NCBI GenBank assembly: GCA_036172665.1
Contig: CM069880.1
Span: 7,380,501-7,444,500 of the forward strand
Origin: Prosopocoilus inquinatus
Lineage: Eukaryota > Arthropoda > Insecta > Coleoptera > Lucanidae
DNA: 64,000 bases
Direction of reading: 5' to 3'
Both the position numbers and the translations under genes were made by a program. Positions within the stretch are counted from its first letter, which is position 1. The number at the start of each line of letters is the position of its first letter. Under the pieces are notes generated by a model that was not told the origin of the DNA, searched no databases, and saw only the letters and a list, made by a program, of their open reading frames with translations. Below are positions 34,466 through 46,689 of this stretch, one piece after another.

Positions 34466-35054
34466 GCCTCACTGTAATCTGAGCAGACTAAAATTGCCAT
34501 GACACGCGAATGTGTCCGCATTGTGCATTATTATAGCTTACCAGGTCGGAGTACTGTTGCCACTTGCTATAAATTTTCGGTCAAAGGTCAAAACCCCTAG
34601 CCGCCTGAGGGCGCGCCTTAAACCAACATATTAAAAATTCGTAAAATTTTGTTTACAATACAATTTATATAAAATGTATCCATTAAACAGAAACGTGAAA
34701 TTCAGTTTACGATTTCGAAAAATTTTAGTATAGAAATACGTTAACAAAACGTGAAATTTAGTTCACAATACATTTACATGAAAAAAATTTTAATATGAAC
34801 AATTTCCTTTTTTTTTAATTAAGACCGAATGACATTTTGAAATATTAAATAAAAATAAATAAATACCAATGAAATTTTAGCGTTAAATAAACTAAAATAA
34901 TGCCTTGGACAGAAAGGCAATATTCATAAAAAAATTCTGTGTTTGAAAAGCTTTTCTTTATGCGCAAAATAGATTTTTGTTTCAACCCACGGGTGCGGCG
35001 CTGACTTTCTGGAAACAGAATTTAAATTAAATTAATAAAATAGAAAAATAATCG

Positions 35055-35990
35055 GTTACACACACCGTGAAGAATTGGTATCTTCATTCGCGAAATTAAT
35101 TACCAACTGAGAAAACTCATTGATGAAAAAAAATTACAATAAAAATTTAATAAACTTTCAACAAGGAATACGACGCGTAATTAGGTTTAAAGGCTTCACT
35201 CGAGGGACCCGGAAGATCGATTTCTTGTACAGTTCCGCTCTACTTACGCACTTTTCACCTCCTTGACTTGTAAAAAAGGGGGACTTCATCTGATGTATTG
35301 ATGCCGTTTTCCTATACGCATGGAAAATCCTTAATCGAGTGTATAATTAGGGGCAATATTTCAACTACCCAGACTTGACTCCGTTGTTCTCAGTTGGAGT
35401 CGTGTCATCTGCATCTCAGCTCCAAGACTCATTTCATTCTGATCTCGTACACGTTATGATTCATTATAATATTAATTAAACGCCTGAACGGTCCAAGTGG
35501 TAAGTGGCCGGCAATGCAATCGTAAGGTCGTGGGTTCGCATCCCGCTCGAGGTATTTCTCGGGGGTGGTCGTTATTCACTCAGGTACTCTTCAGTGTCGG
35601 GGAAACAATTCTACACTGCTTCCCCTTCAACGGCGAGGAGGTTTGGAAGTAACAAAGCCATGGAACACTTTACACACACAAAAATACACTCTCGCTGCTG
35701 AGGTCTTGACAAGTCTATGACTTAGGACTCCATTGGGCAAACACCACAGATCAAAAAAATTGAAATTTATTTTTATTTTTTAGAAAAGCATTGCAACTCT
35801 ACGTACTGATCGATTCTTTACAACTATGTAGAATGTCTTCATTCACGACATTAATTACAAACTGAGAAAACTGACGATTCAAAAATACAATAAAAAAAGA
35901 GGAACATTACGTGTATTAGGTCTAAAGGCTTTACTCGAGGAACCCGGAAGATCGATTTTCTGTACAGTTCCGTTCTGCTTAAGCACTTTT
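35055..35990 (+). repeat. Diverged direct duplication flanking a SINE
   Basis: 35075-35255 and 35825-35980 share, in order, CTGAGAAAACT, TAGGT(T/C)TAAAGGC, CCCGGAAGATCGATTT and GTACAGTTCCG. They are direct repeats about 730 bp apart, with the SINE between them. Origin unknown. Confidence 0.6.
35481..35755 (+). mobile_element. tRNA-derived SINE
   Basis: The head has an A box (GGTCCAAGTGG, 35490-35500) and, 33 bp on, a B box (GGTTCGCATCC, 35533-35543), the internal RNA polymerase III promoter of a tRNA-like gene. A non-tRNA body of about 200 bp follows, ending near 35755 in an A-rich tail. The 65-codon open frame across it is meaningless. Mobility would depend on a LINE supplied elsewhere. Confidence 0.75.
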
Positions 35991-35999
35991 CTAATTAAG

Positions 36000-36990
36000 C
36001 AGAAACTTTCCACGATTTAATTCCAGATTAACTTTAATCAACTTCGGTGCAATTGGATTTTAGAGTGCTTTAGTGCAAACATACCTCCAACTGTTGCGTG
36101 AATCAAAACCAACGTGACATCAGCAGTGCCCAACGGGTATCAATCTAACGTAAGCAAAAACCAATCACATCAAACCCAAAAGTGAGGCCAATTGAACGAT
36201 CCGTTGAAATGATTGCTCGCAAAAACCTGAAGTTCACATAAACTGATCTGATAGGAAAACAGACAGGACGGAAATTTTATGGCTGTCTAAACGCGCGAAA
36301 TAATAATTCTCCTTAATTCTGACCAATCAGAAAAGGAAATGCGTTTGCAATCATTTCCAAGGGTGGTGCAATCGTAAAGAAGAATAGAATCTCCAAACGA
36401 TAATGTTTATTTATAACTACAAAGGTGTGCCGGGGCCCCGAGAATATCGCACTAATTCATGGCCGGAGTATTTCGAGACGAAAGCCCAAACAATCGTTTA
36501 AAATAAGAGGCAAATTGAAAAGTAGTTATAAAATAGAGCGGTTTTCCGTTTCCAGTCATTAATGTCATTATAAAATAAAGTTGTTTACATTATTTAGCAA
36601 AGTTTGGGGCAATATATCTGCCTACTCCAGTTTGCAACAAATCATTTCGATAATATGAAACCGTTTTAGTATAGATTCGCAACAAACAATGAAAATTTTA
36701 TTAGGTGTAAATGTATTATTGTTAGTTATAAAACTTCAAACAAAAAATTCAACTGATGGAAAATAGTATAATGAACAGAGGAACATATTAGTCAGTCAGT
36801 TTAGTCTTCATTTATTTGAGTTACTGACGGAAAATTTGTGCTAATTTAAAGTAGTTTTTCCTCTGAGTTACTTGTGTTAACAAAATTAAACACGAAACTC
36901 CAACAGAAACCGAATCGAAGCAAATAAAATATCTAGAGATAAAATTAAATTAGAACGTTCGCTAGGTGTCGCTGTGCGTACTACGAGCTT
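36000..36990. other. Unassigned 1-kb stretch
   Basis: No gene, ribozyme core or TIR pair could be supported here. Confidence 0.4.
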
Positions 36991-36998
36991 CAATTATA

Positions 36999-37771
36999 CA
37001 ATGTGTCCACGGATTGGGTTCACAAGAGGAAAAACTTCTTTATTTTTGAATTTTCGAAAAAAAGTAATTCTTTATGAAAGTTTTGTTTGTCCTGAAATCC
37101 CCAAAAATGTTATCGGAACGACATATTTTTTTTTGATAACTGAGAAAAATTGAAAATTCTGTTTCGATTTTCATTAAAATATGGAAAAGTCCAAATATTT
37201 CGAGTAAAATCATATCAGCCGTTATTGTCAGTTGAAGTTGCTAATTTGTTTGAAATAACTATTCAGGCAAAAATATCAATTCTGCACCGTACTTATTTCA
37301 TTAAATGATAGGGAATTTCGCACTGTTTGTCATAAAATAGAAATTGAGATGATTTTAAAAAATTTCCGTGTTAAAATTAAAAAAATTGGTTCAAAAATGT
37401 TTATTCTAAAGCCGCTGTTAAAAGAAAATGACGAAAGTTTACGTTAAGGATAACGTTATTACTTTGCCAATGGTTTAAATAGCATCTCGCTTGTCTTTAC
37501 AAAGAAGAAGCGCCAATTTAAAAATTTATTCCAAAGTCTTCATAAGGACAGAAAAAATTTTCTAACTGAAATTTCTGCATTTTTGATTTTGATTTTAATT
37601 CATGACACAAGCAATATCAGCTGACGTAATTATACCAAGAAAAACTGCATATTTTGCAGAAAATCAAAACAGAATTTTCAATTTTTATCGGCTGTCAACC
37701 GGAATTTACTATGTTCAAAAATAAAAAAAAAACCTTTTCCTTTGTTGTGAATCCAATCCATGGACACAGTG
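36999..37771. mobile_element. TIR element with TGTGTCC-CGGATTGG ends
   Basis: CAATGTGTCCACGGATTGG at the left and, inverted, CACTGTGTCCATGGATTGG at the right. The left flank is TA and the right flank AA. The ends resemble those at 51631-52322, so these belong to one loose family. No transposase frame. Confidence 0.6.
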
Positions 37772-37974
37772 AATAACCTTATTATTTTAAAGGAATTTTA
37801 ATTCTATATCCAATGGCATTATCAGTTTTCAAATACAGTAGAGTCTCGGTATAGTGAACAAACTATATACTAAACTATCCATTGCAGTGAACACAAAATA
37901 TTTACATCAACCTCTGAATAGAGAACAAACTGTGCCTCGCTGGAGTGAATTGCACAAACTGTACATATGTATGT

Positions 37975-38395
37975 AATGTGCGAGCCACAGATTTTTTTTT
38001 CAGAGTTGGCTATGAATGAGAGAGATATACATAGCAGTCATGTCTGATATTAATTTTACATGGTTCGACTGGCAGCAGTTGTAAGAGAACTGACAGTGTC
38101 AGTTACTGTCATTGTGATTCTGTATTTTTGCTTATTTATGAATAAATAATGACTTTTGCGTTTCTTGGGCTTCAAAAACGACTCTTGATTGAAATTTATC
38201 TAAGAAATGGAAGAAATATAAACGGCGAATGGGTTTATGATGTAAGAAATGCCATTAAAGGAGAGTTCAAATGAAGCAGGTTTAAAATTCGAACTTTCAA
38301 TATACATAACTACGACATATTTGATTTTTCTCATAGCCAACTCTGAAAAAAAATTTGTGGCTCATATGTAACATACGTAAGGACTATCCCGAAAG
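37975..38395. mobile_element. Inverted-repeat MITE nested in the pogo-like element
   Basis: Left GAGCCACAG with TTCAGAGTTGGCTATGA is matched in inverse near 38338-38375. The arms are about 45 bp. Non-coding. Confidence 0.6.
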
Positions 38396-38474
38396 TCATG
38401 ACTTTCTTACAACTGTTTATTACAAAGCTTTAGAAAAAATTTGTTGCAAATCGTTTCTGATTGCAGTGAAAACC

Positions 38475-38539
38475 TCGAGCAACCTCTGTACAGCTGTTTC
38501 AGCCCTGCTTGGGGCTTCATCAGCAGAGACGTAGCTCGA
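38475..38539 (-). ncRNA. Hammerhead ribozyme A5, consensus CUGAUGA core
   Basis: Minus strand: stem I CUCUG/CAGAG and distal CGAGC/GCUCG, core CUGAUGA, stem II AGCCC/GGGCU, GAAA, stem III ACAGCUGU, A17. It has the canonical U7 core and is the best candidate in the window for efficient cleavage. Confidence 0.88.
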
Positions 38540-38632
38540 CATTCCCACTGCACACCAAAAACGACTTATCCAATTTATTCGCAAATGCGATGTAATAGTG
38601 ATGAACAGATAAAACAGCGACATTCTACGATC

Positions 38633-38686
38633 GCTGATGAAGCCCCAAGCAGGGCTGAAACAGCTGTACAGAGACTGCTCCAGGTT
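38633..38686 (+). ncRNA. Truncated hammerhead A6 (no 5' stem I)
   Basis: CUGAUGA, stem II, GAAA and ACAGCUGU are present, but the 5' half of stem I is replaced by the CGACATTCTACGATCG junction. Inactive as a monomer. Confidence 0.7.
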
Positions 38687-39005
38687 TTCACTGCAATCAA
38701 AAACGACTTGTAACAATTTGTTTTAAAACTATCATTATGCATGGCCGCCTTGCATGGGGGACTTATTAGGACCAAATCCGCTTCAATTTGTCTATCCTAC
38801 TGCAATGTCAGGTCAAAAAGCGATCGTAAGATGTCGCTGTTTTATCTGTTCACAAAGCTTTAGCTTTAGCAGTCGTTTAGTACATATATAACATGCTGTA
38901 AGTATCACAGATGGAGTGTTTTTACTAGCACTCTAAACAGTGAACAACCTCGGTGGAGTGACAAAGCCGTTCCTCAATTAGTTTATGTATCGAGATTCTA
39001 CTGTA

Positions 39006-40780
39006 TTGCATTTTGCTTTTAAATACGTAATTATAACTCTAAAAAGGGTTAATTATGCTACTTTTCATCTCTATTTTCTGGAGTTATGTTTCTTGTATGA
39101 AGTTGCGAAACACTCTGTATAAAAGAAAAGAAAATTGCTCGTGTGTAAATGGGAACTGCATGGATGTTTAATTTTGCATTGTTTTATATGTCGATTCGTC
39201 GAAAGTAAATAGACTTTCTAAATTCCAACGTAAATCGTTAATAACAGTATGCGTTCGCCGGAGAAGTGTTTTGCTCATAATCTTGAATTTCCCTCGGTAA
39301 ACTCGAGTTTCATAAGTAATTAGAAAGAGCCACGTTTTCCATAGGTCGAATTTCGAAACAAAGTAATAGATTTTCTGGGAAGCAAATAATCCGGAGAGAA
39401 AATTGAAATGAACGATTTGAATTATTGTTATTATAATACCTGCCGGTTATGAAATCGTATATACGATTCGTCCTTGGCATTTTGAAATTTTAGAATATCG
39501 GTTTATATTTTTGTTCTGTAAGTTTAACTTGTGAGACTGGTGTGCTGCGGTGAGATGTTTTTTTTTTATTTTCAAAGAGATCCAAGGCCAAATTTCTCTG
39601 ATTACAAAGCACTTACAAATTATGAAACGAATCTTGTAACAACAGACGTTGTATGTACTAACCGCCCAAGAATAAATTCATTTATAGCACGTACTGCTTC
39701 GAAACAAACGGGTATTTGTTCGTTCTCATTAAAATGTTATTGTATTAAGAAACACTCTTGCCTTTAGTGTGATTCATACAGTGGAATTCTGATCAATATT
39801 ACATCTCGCACAAAAACTAAACGCTCAATGAATAATTTATGTCTAGCTCGTTCCCAGCACAATTATTTCTATACATATGGCACGAAATGAAGTGATTGTC
39901 GGTCGTCGTGTCTAGGGTTCTGCCGTGAAATAAGGGTAAGTCGTAACTGTCGGGTGCAGACCTCATGCTGATGTTTTCCACTAATGCACTTCAAAATACC
40001 TATTGTTGCAACTCCTATACCAATAGTTCAAAAGCACCGTTTCAAATTGTATTTAAGCATCTATTTCTGTAAGCATAATTGTGTATTATGTTACACTCGG
40101 TATATTCAATCTTCACCTGTTTATTAACGAGTTTCAAAGGCAAAACCAAAAAAATCGTTTCTCAGGTAGGTTTTTACTTTTTTTCATACATGTCAACATT
40201 TGAAGTTTCTGTTTGATCTTATAACGCCTGTCAATTAACTCACGCGCCATTTTCGTTTATTAAAAACTTTTTTTTTATAAATCCTAGTTGAATAAACGCG
40301 CGTCCCTTTCGGAGCAACTTTTCGCTTTCAGTTGAATATCTGCTAATGTCATTAAGTGGCACATATTCCGTTTCAATAAAAGTTAGGCAGAAAAAGAAGC
40401 GAAAGTTTATCGACCGTCGCGCCGCCTCATTTCAGCTGAAAAAAAAAATAAAAAATTTTCCGCCGGCTTGCTCTTTGCTGGAAAATAGTAGAATACAACT
40501 TGCTCTGTTTCCAAGATGATGGATTGATTGTTCAGCGTTCAGCCACATGCATAATTCACATAAACACGACGTCAAAGGAATCGTGGTTAGTGACATAGTT
40601 GGTTTTAATTTATTTGCATCGAGGGAGCTCGTGTGTGGTGTAAAATGGAAAGGTGTGGCACATTTCCCATTTAGTATACCTATTACCTCATATAAATGTA
40701 GTAGATATACATTTGAAAATTAGCAAATATTAATAGTGTAAACTACTTTACCCTCCTAATATTTTAATAACTTTAGTTCC
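39006..40780. other. Unassigned 1.8-kb stretch
   Basis: No gene or element recognised. The 78-codon open frame at 39531-39767 lacks family motifs. Confidence 0.4.
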
Positions 40781-40998
40781 CAAGTAACACGTATATTGCT
40801 TCTTGAAGCTCTATTACTGTTTATTTGGAACCTGAGGTACTTTTTAATTTATTAAGGTTTTTAATAAAGTAAAAATGCTTAACAGAACAATTCAGTTTTA
40901 AAAACAAGCTGTAAAAGTGCTTATAACTCTGAGAAATAAATAGTACTCCTATATTATTATACAACTTTCACAAAAAGACTTATTGGTGCACGAGTGGG

Positions 40999-41059
40999 GA
41001 TATTGTTTTGGGGCACTCCGAGCTCGCTTCGTTGCGCTCGTCCTACCCCAAAACAATAT
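40999..41059. repeat. Short hairpin, 13-bp stem
   Basis: ATTGTTTTGGGG and CCCCAAAACAAT are inverse across a GC-rich loop (CGAGCTCGCTTCG). It could be the tip of a small element. Confidence 0.6.
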
Positions 41060-41112
41060 TAGAAGCTCTATTCAATCAAGAAGTAAAAGAAAAATCTTAC
41101 ATACAAACAATA

Positions 41113-41690
41113 GAGTAAAGTCGGCATATATGGAATAGACCTGTTAATATGGAATGCCCGGTATCTTTGAAATAAGAAGCGCCATCTGTTAAACGATTCT
41201 GGCATTAACATGAGTTTCGATATTGTAAGTCACTACTACAGAGGTTCTTAGCCGGTAAGATTACATAACTTTACAGTACATAATTTTATGAATTGATCGT
41301 TTTGGAAGTTCTCGCGCGGTACTAGAAAAATGTATTTTGGCATATTTTTAAAATAAAAGTGTTTTTTACACCAAAGTTAGTGTTTTATAGTGTAAATTAG
41401 TGCAACAGTTGATATTTCAGCTTATTAATTCAAAGTGTTGCATATTTTTCCTTATTTCATATCACCCCAACTGACTATTCCATATTACCCGCTATTTTAA
41501 ATCATATCATGAAAATGCAGTTTTTTTAATTTGTTACCAAATTTTCCCAAAAAGTATGTTCTTCTTAAATTTATTATATGCAGCAGCTGAAAAACAAAGT
41601 ATTTTTAATTAAAATCTGAGTATTTAGTATCTTAGTTCAGAATTTATGACGGCCCAAAGAATGGGTATTCCATATATGCCGACTTTACTC
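41113..41690. mobile_element. 578-bp MITE with perfect 25-bp TIRs
   Basis: GAGTAAAGTCGGCATATATG at the left is exactly inverted at the right through 25 bp, flanked by TA (41111-41112 and 41691-41692). Perfect TIRs argue for recent activity, although no transposase is encoded here. Confidence 0.85.
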
Positions 41691-42052
41691 TACACATAAA
41701 CAAATACATGCCCTTAATACTCCTTTAACAAATCGTTATTTTAGGGAAATAACATTTTCGACCAGCTCTTATTCCTAGAATATCATCTATTCTAAGAGGA
41801 CTAGATTTTATGGTCTGCAATAATTTTTTGCCTCTGCTTAGAATTTAAGCTTGTAAATACTCGCATTTTACTTTCAAATTTGCTTAAGTAAGATTACTGC
41901 AGTTTATATTTAGTTTAAGTTTTTAACTTTCGATATTATAATTCGATATGCTAATAGATTTATTAATATAAGTGGATTCCCTTTCAAATTATATTAATAT
42001 TCTTAAACAGCTATTACTGGGTTTACCGGTTTAAAATCGGGCAAGTTTGAGT

Positions 42053-42125
42053 TTCTTGAGCTACTCTTCTGCTGAAGAGGCCCCAATTAGGGCCGAAATG
42101 GTGCTATACAAAGGATCCTTGAGGG
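42053..42125 (+). ncRNA. Hammerhead ribozyme B2
   Basis: Plus strand: core CUGAAGA (42072-42078), stem II GGCCC/GGGCC (perfect, loop CAAUUA), GAAA (42095-42098), stem III AUGGU/GCUAU with wobble pairs, A17 at 42108. Stem I is weak (TTCTG against CAAAGG). The core is complete but stem I is decayed. Confidence 0.65.
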
Positions 42126-44329
42126 CCCCAGCAATCTGAGCAGACTTGCTGCAGCGTAATATTCTTAAAATAGTATGTGTCGATATACTGATTCTATTTG
42201 ACTTCATTTTATTTTTTAGTTATAAACTGATCGTATGTTGTTTTTACTTAATTCAATTCGACATTATTTTATATTTAATTTATCTGTTTCGTTCCCTTTT
42301 GTTATTTCTTTAGTGCTCTTAATTCGATTTGTCTTTTAATTTGATTTTACTTAATTTATTTTTATTTTTTAACTATCAGTTTATGTGTCATTGATGCGAT
42401 TTTATTTTCTAATGATCAAATGATCATTTTTAAGATTTTTTATTTTTTAATTATCAATTGATTGACTTGTTTTTTTTTTTAATTTACTGAATTTGAGTTT
42501 ATTTAATTTTACATTTTAATATTTAATTTAATTTTACTTTGTAATATTTAATTTAATTTTACATTTTAATATTTAATTTAATTTTACATTTTAATCTTTA
42601 ATATTTAGTGTTATCAACATTTGTATTGATTCGACTTATTCTTAGTTTTACATATTTCGTCCTAACTTCATCCACAATCGTCTTCTGCTTTTGTTTTATT
42701 AGACTTTATTTTTATTTTTATTATCAATTAATTGTCTTTCTTTCTTTTTTTATATATCTTTATTTTACAGTTACCTTTTATTTCATAGTATTACTCATTT
42801 GTTTTCATAATTACATTCTTATTTCACACTTTCAAATGACGACGTATTTTAAAAATTGAAACATGTCAAATAACTCAAGTCACTTGAAACTATTTAACCT
42901 ACTTTTTTTAATTTATTTAGTATTTTCTGCCCTTTATAATGCAGAGAAGAAAGTTATTCTGATAATAATAATAGAGGAATTTGCAGGTTTTGCATGACAA
43001 TTATAGAACTAAAACGTAATGCAGATTTATAATTGTTCTAACACTAGTATATTAAAAAGCGAGTTTCAGAATAAGACATCAGCCAGTCAAGTGGACAAGT
43101 GCACTAGTGTTTTCTATACTATTTTCTATTCGGTTCTTCGATGAAAAACAAATTACTAGTTCGCTCTTGAAATAATTTCTAATGACGGTTCGGAGGTTAT
43201 GTTTATAATTACATAGTTTGTGAGCTTACAGAGTGTTTTTGTTATGTTTAAAATTTACGATGACGAAAAATAAAGGTAATTTCAAACATGTATCAAGTAC
43301 ATATTAACCCATGGATGACATAAATAAAAGTATTTATACAGGATTTGGAGGAGGATCGTTTGTGTTGTGTTACACTGTTATAAATGCCTTGCATAACAGT
43401 AAGTCTTAGTGAGAGTATTAACATAGTAATTTACTCTTACTAAGATTGCAATGTGTCGTATAGTAAATAGCTTAAAAAACCTGTTGGTATTGCAGTTTTT
43501 TATAGGTTTTACAATTGCTTATAGGCTTCTGTGACATAGTTTCTGTTAGCGGCCATATTTTTATATTTCCCTCTTGATAGGATGCAGCAGCCATTGTTTA
43601 AAAGCACGTACAGAATAATCCAATTGTTATTACTATTTTGCATATAAAAATATAAATTGATGTGCATAATGTATTGCTCATTAAATTCAATTATCAATGA
43701 ATCAATAACAAGGTAATTAAAGTAACAATAATAATAATTTTTAAAATAAATATTTGCGTGTGGCAAATTTGTGTATTTCACGTGCCGCGTAAAGTTTTTA
43801 GAAGTATCGAAACAACTTTGACGATGAATTTTGATTTACATGAAAAACTAAGTCGGCGATGCCTCCTAACGATAATTCCAGTATTTCATGTTGTACTGAA
43901 GACTAAATTAGGTGATATAATTAAGAAGATATATTGTGACCTAAATAAAGTGAAATTCCACTATTGGTAACTGTTATCCAGCGAAATAGTTTTCTAGAAT
44001 TTGTATATAAAAAAAGTGTCCACAGTAATTAGACAACAAAATAGTTACTATAAACCTATTTTATAAGAGTTGTATAAGAGCAATAATAACATGACTGCCC
44101 ATTGTTTTATAACGTATTTGTTAAATAGATTGTGAATACTTCCAGAAACGATTATACAGCATAAAAATAATGTTGACATAACTTTATAAGCTGCTTTTTA
44201 GATACTTCTGTATCATTATTTTGTTTTATTACTTGTGCCCATTTTGGACATTTAAGTGCTTTATTAATATCGAGAGAATGTTTATAAGACCAAATAATAA
44301 AGCTATTTTTGGTTACTTACGTACAAGCT

Positions 44330-45580
44330 GAAAATGGGAAACATACCTACAGTATGAAAAAAAAACAAGTCCTTACAGTACAATAATTTAATTTTACTAA
44401 AGTAAAATTCGTATTTACTAGAGAGTATGTATAAAATATATCGACTGTCAAGCAATAATTCTTGTTAAGCCTTGTTGTACATATTGTTTAAGTCGATGTA
44501 GTTACCTACGAAGATTAATGATAAGGGTGGCGTCGTTCTCGTCGTAGACCATCCAACTTGTTGGGGATTAAAATTGCCGTTTTATATAAATTCAGGAGGC
44601 CGCGTCGTGAAGGAAAGACATTAGGACTTATTAAGGCATTATAATATTACAGTACTTCATTCGAGGGTTGTTGCTGCTACATCGCGAAGCAATGTAACCT
44701 TTATCAGTCGGCAATTTCCCTTGTTTACACGACGGTATTTTTCAGGCTCTAATTAAAAACGTAAGTGTTTACAGGAACCAACGCCTTTGTTTTTATTTTT
44801 GCACTCCAATTTTATGACTTCTCAGTTGCAATTGCGTTTGCAAAATTAGAAACAAAATTGTTAACTGCAGCACCGCCCAAATACCCCAATCATTTTTTGC
44901 CTTCGCAGTTTTGTTATTATGAAACTCTTAATTAGTCAATTAATTAAAAACGAAAAAAAAAACAATGTCTTAAGGGCACAGCTGTTAATGCACAAAACAA
45001 ATTGTTTTTTTTTTCTCTTCTAAACGTTTCCAAAATAGCGAATCTGATGTCATTTTATTTTATTTTTCTTAAAGGTAACTCTACTCCTCGGGCTAATCTC
45101 AAATTGATTAAAATGTACAACTCTGTGTTACGTAGCTGGCAAAAACATAAACTATTTTGTATTTTTTAAACAAAAAAAGTACCTTCAAGTCTTTCTTTAT
45201 TCAAACATCAAAACGATTAACTATTTTGTAAATTTAAAGTGAACAAGATGAAGAGTCATCCGCAGTAATTTGGGTTTTTAAAAACGTTTGTTTTGATATC
45301 GAGTCATTATTTAATCCTGTATCCCGCGTGACTTACGGTAAAGTACCAAATCAGTTACCTGATGGTTGGAGACAATTAATAGAGCTTTATTTGATCGACG
45401 CTGCTATGAAAAATTAGGAGCTGCATGTAATAGTAGCATTCCTTTTGCACCGATTCTCAGATCATCTCACCTCACTTCCCCTCCATCGTTGAAATTACGC
45501 GTTCCTTTTACTTCGAAGTGAGGCAATTGTTTCCCTTCTCACCGATTTGAAGGAACCGCTAGCTCTTCGTCAGTAATGAG
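44330..45580. other. Unassigned 1.25-kb stretch
   Basis: No gene, TIR pair or ribozyme core found. A CpG-containing patch at 44525-44610 is unexplained. Confidence 0.4.
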
Positions 45581-45582
45581 TA

Positions 45583-45755
45583 CAGAAATGGATCTTGGTA
45601 CATGTACCGGTGGAAGGGAGGAGTAGGAGCGCCTTCGCCTTCTGCGTTGATTTGAATCTAATAGGACTGTGATTCAAGTCAACGCAGGACGCGAAGGCGC
45701 GACCACTCGCTCCTATTCCTCCCTTCCACCGGTACATGTACCAAGATCCGTTCTG
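45583..45755. mobile_element. 173-bp fold-back MITE
   Basis: CAGAAATGGATCTTGG and its near-inverse end, with TA flanks (45581-45582 and 45756-45757). The arms pair over about 75 bp, including GTACCGGTGGAAGGGAGGA, with the palindrome GGTACATGTACC in each arm. Strong hairpin, non-coding. Confidence 0.8.
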
Positions 45756-46260
45756 TAGTAATAAGTCCCTCAGTAGTGGGGTAAGTTAATCAAATGTTAC
45801 TTAACAAAATATTTGATGCTGAAAGGTTTTTTCTTGAAGAAGTTGCTAAAATATATATCATTTAATTGAAAGAAACCAGTTTCAAACGTCCTTAAATGTT
45901 TTTAACGCATTATTTACAAGTGTCGTGTTTGAAATTTTGACATAACTTGACGTAAGAACTTCCTCAGTTTTCAGTCGTTCCATTTAGACAAACTTTCATT
46001 CACTTTTTATGTGAGCTGAGCCACTGATCTTAACTTATAGCCTAAGCTCAGTTTATTGTAAAAGGAACGCGACTAATATCACTGTGAGTATTGTCAGTTG
46101 TCTAACTATCAGGGGCAGAACTTGGTTACGTCGGATACAATCAGTTATGAATGTTTAAAACACCTACCATCTGTTTCAAACAAAATACGTTTTTTTTTTA
46201 ATAATGTTTTTAGTTCATTTTCTGTAGTTTTGAGTGTAAAGTAAAGATTTATGGTGCCTT

Positions 46261-46650
46261 ATTCTCGAATTGAGGGAACGGATTTGCAAGAGCATGTGAC
46301 GTCAAAATGACGTAGACTCTCATACAAACCTATAAAAATCGTGTCATTTTGATGTCAAGTTCTTATACGAATCTCGCAGTGAGCAAAGTCCCCTGGGCAG
46401 ATTTCCAAGAGCACGTGACGTCAAAATGATGCAGTTCTCCTACGATTTACATAGGCTTGCATGAGAGTCTACGTCATTTTAACGTCACCTTCTTTTACGA
46501 ATCTGTTTGGCTTTATTCTTGAATCGAGGGAACAAACCCGCAAGAGAATGTGATGTCAAAATGACGTAAATCTTACGATTTATATAGTTTTGTATGAGAG
46601 CCTACGTCGTCTTGACGTTCCGTTCTCTTGTGAGTTTGTTCCCTCGATTC
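46261..46650. repeat. Three adjacent inverted-repeat units with TGACGTCA sites
   Basis: Units at about 46261-46398, 46399-46506 and 46510-46650 each begin with CAAGAG...GTGA(C/T)GTCAAAATGA and end with the inverse. The outer motif TTCTCGAAT / ATTCGAG brackets the set. The palindrome TGACGTCA (CRE/ATF site) is intact in two units. It looks like a tandemly arranged MITE. Confidence 0.7.
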
Positions 46651-46689
46651 GGGTGGGGGGGGGGAGCTTATTCTCGAATCGATGGAATG

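Larger units (their letters stand above)
38434..38851 (-). mobile_element. Family-A ribozyme element, 12-bp TSD
   Basis: ACAAAGCTTTAG at 38422-38433 and 38852-38863 flanks a 418-bp insert. It consists of a reverse-oriented unit (intact hammerhead, 38475-38539) joined to a forward unit truncated inside its ribozyme (38633 on). No protein. Confidence 0.85.
37836..39003. mobile_element. Pogo/Tigger-like element, nested insertions
   Basis: CAGTAGAGTCTCGGTATAG and, inverted, CAGTAGAATCTCGATACAT are both flanked by TA (37834-37835 and 39004-39005). The native inner sequence has several GTGAAC-type repeats. A smaller inverted-repeat element (about 37975-38395) and a family-A ribozyme insertion (38434-38851) are nested inside. 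No transposase frame. Confidence 0.7.
40783..44323 (+). repeat. R1 dispersed repeat, copy d (both ends, internal insertion)
   Basis: It begins CCCAAGTAAC at 40783 and ends GGTTACTT at 44323, so both R1 ends are present. 40783-40965 and 42940-44323 align with other R1 copies. 40966-42939 is foreign and holds a hairpin, a MITE, a hammerhead and low-complexity AT sequence. No transposase in any R1 copy. Confidence 0.65.

Noticed and set aside
35481..35560. Functional tRNA gene
   Set aside because: A and B boxes are present, but no cloverleaf with paired acceptor ends can be formed and a long SINE body follows.
45583..45755. Possible microRNA precursor hairpin
   Set aside because: Arms of about 75 bp with TA flanks and TIR-like ends fit a MITE better than a miRNA; the 64-bp-arm hairpin at 14474 is likewise too long and perfect.
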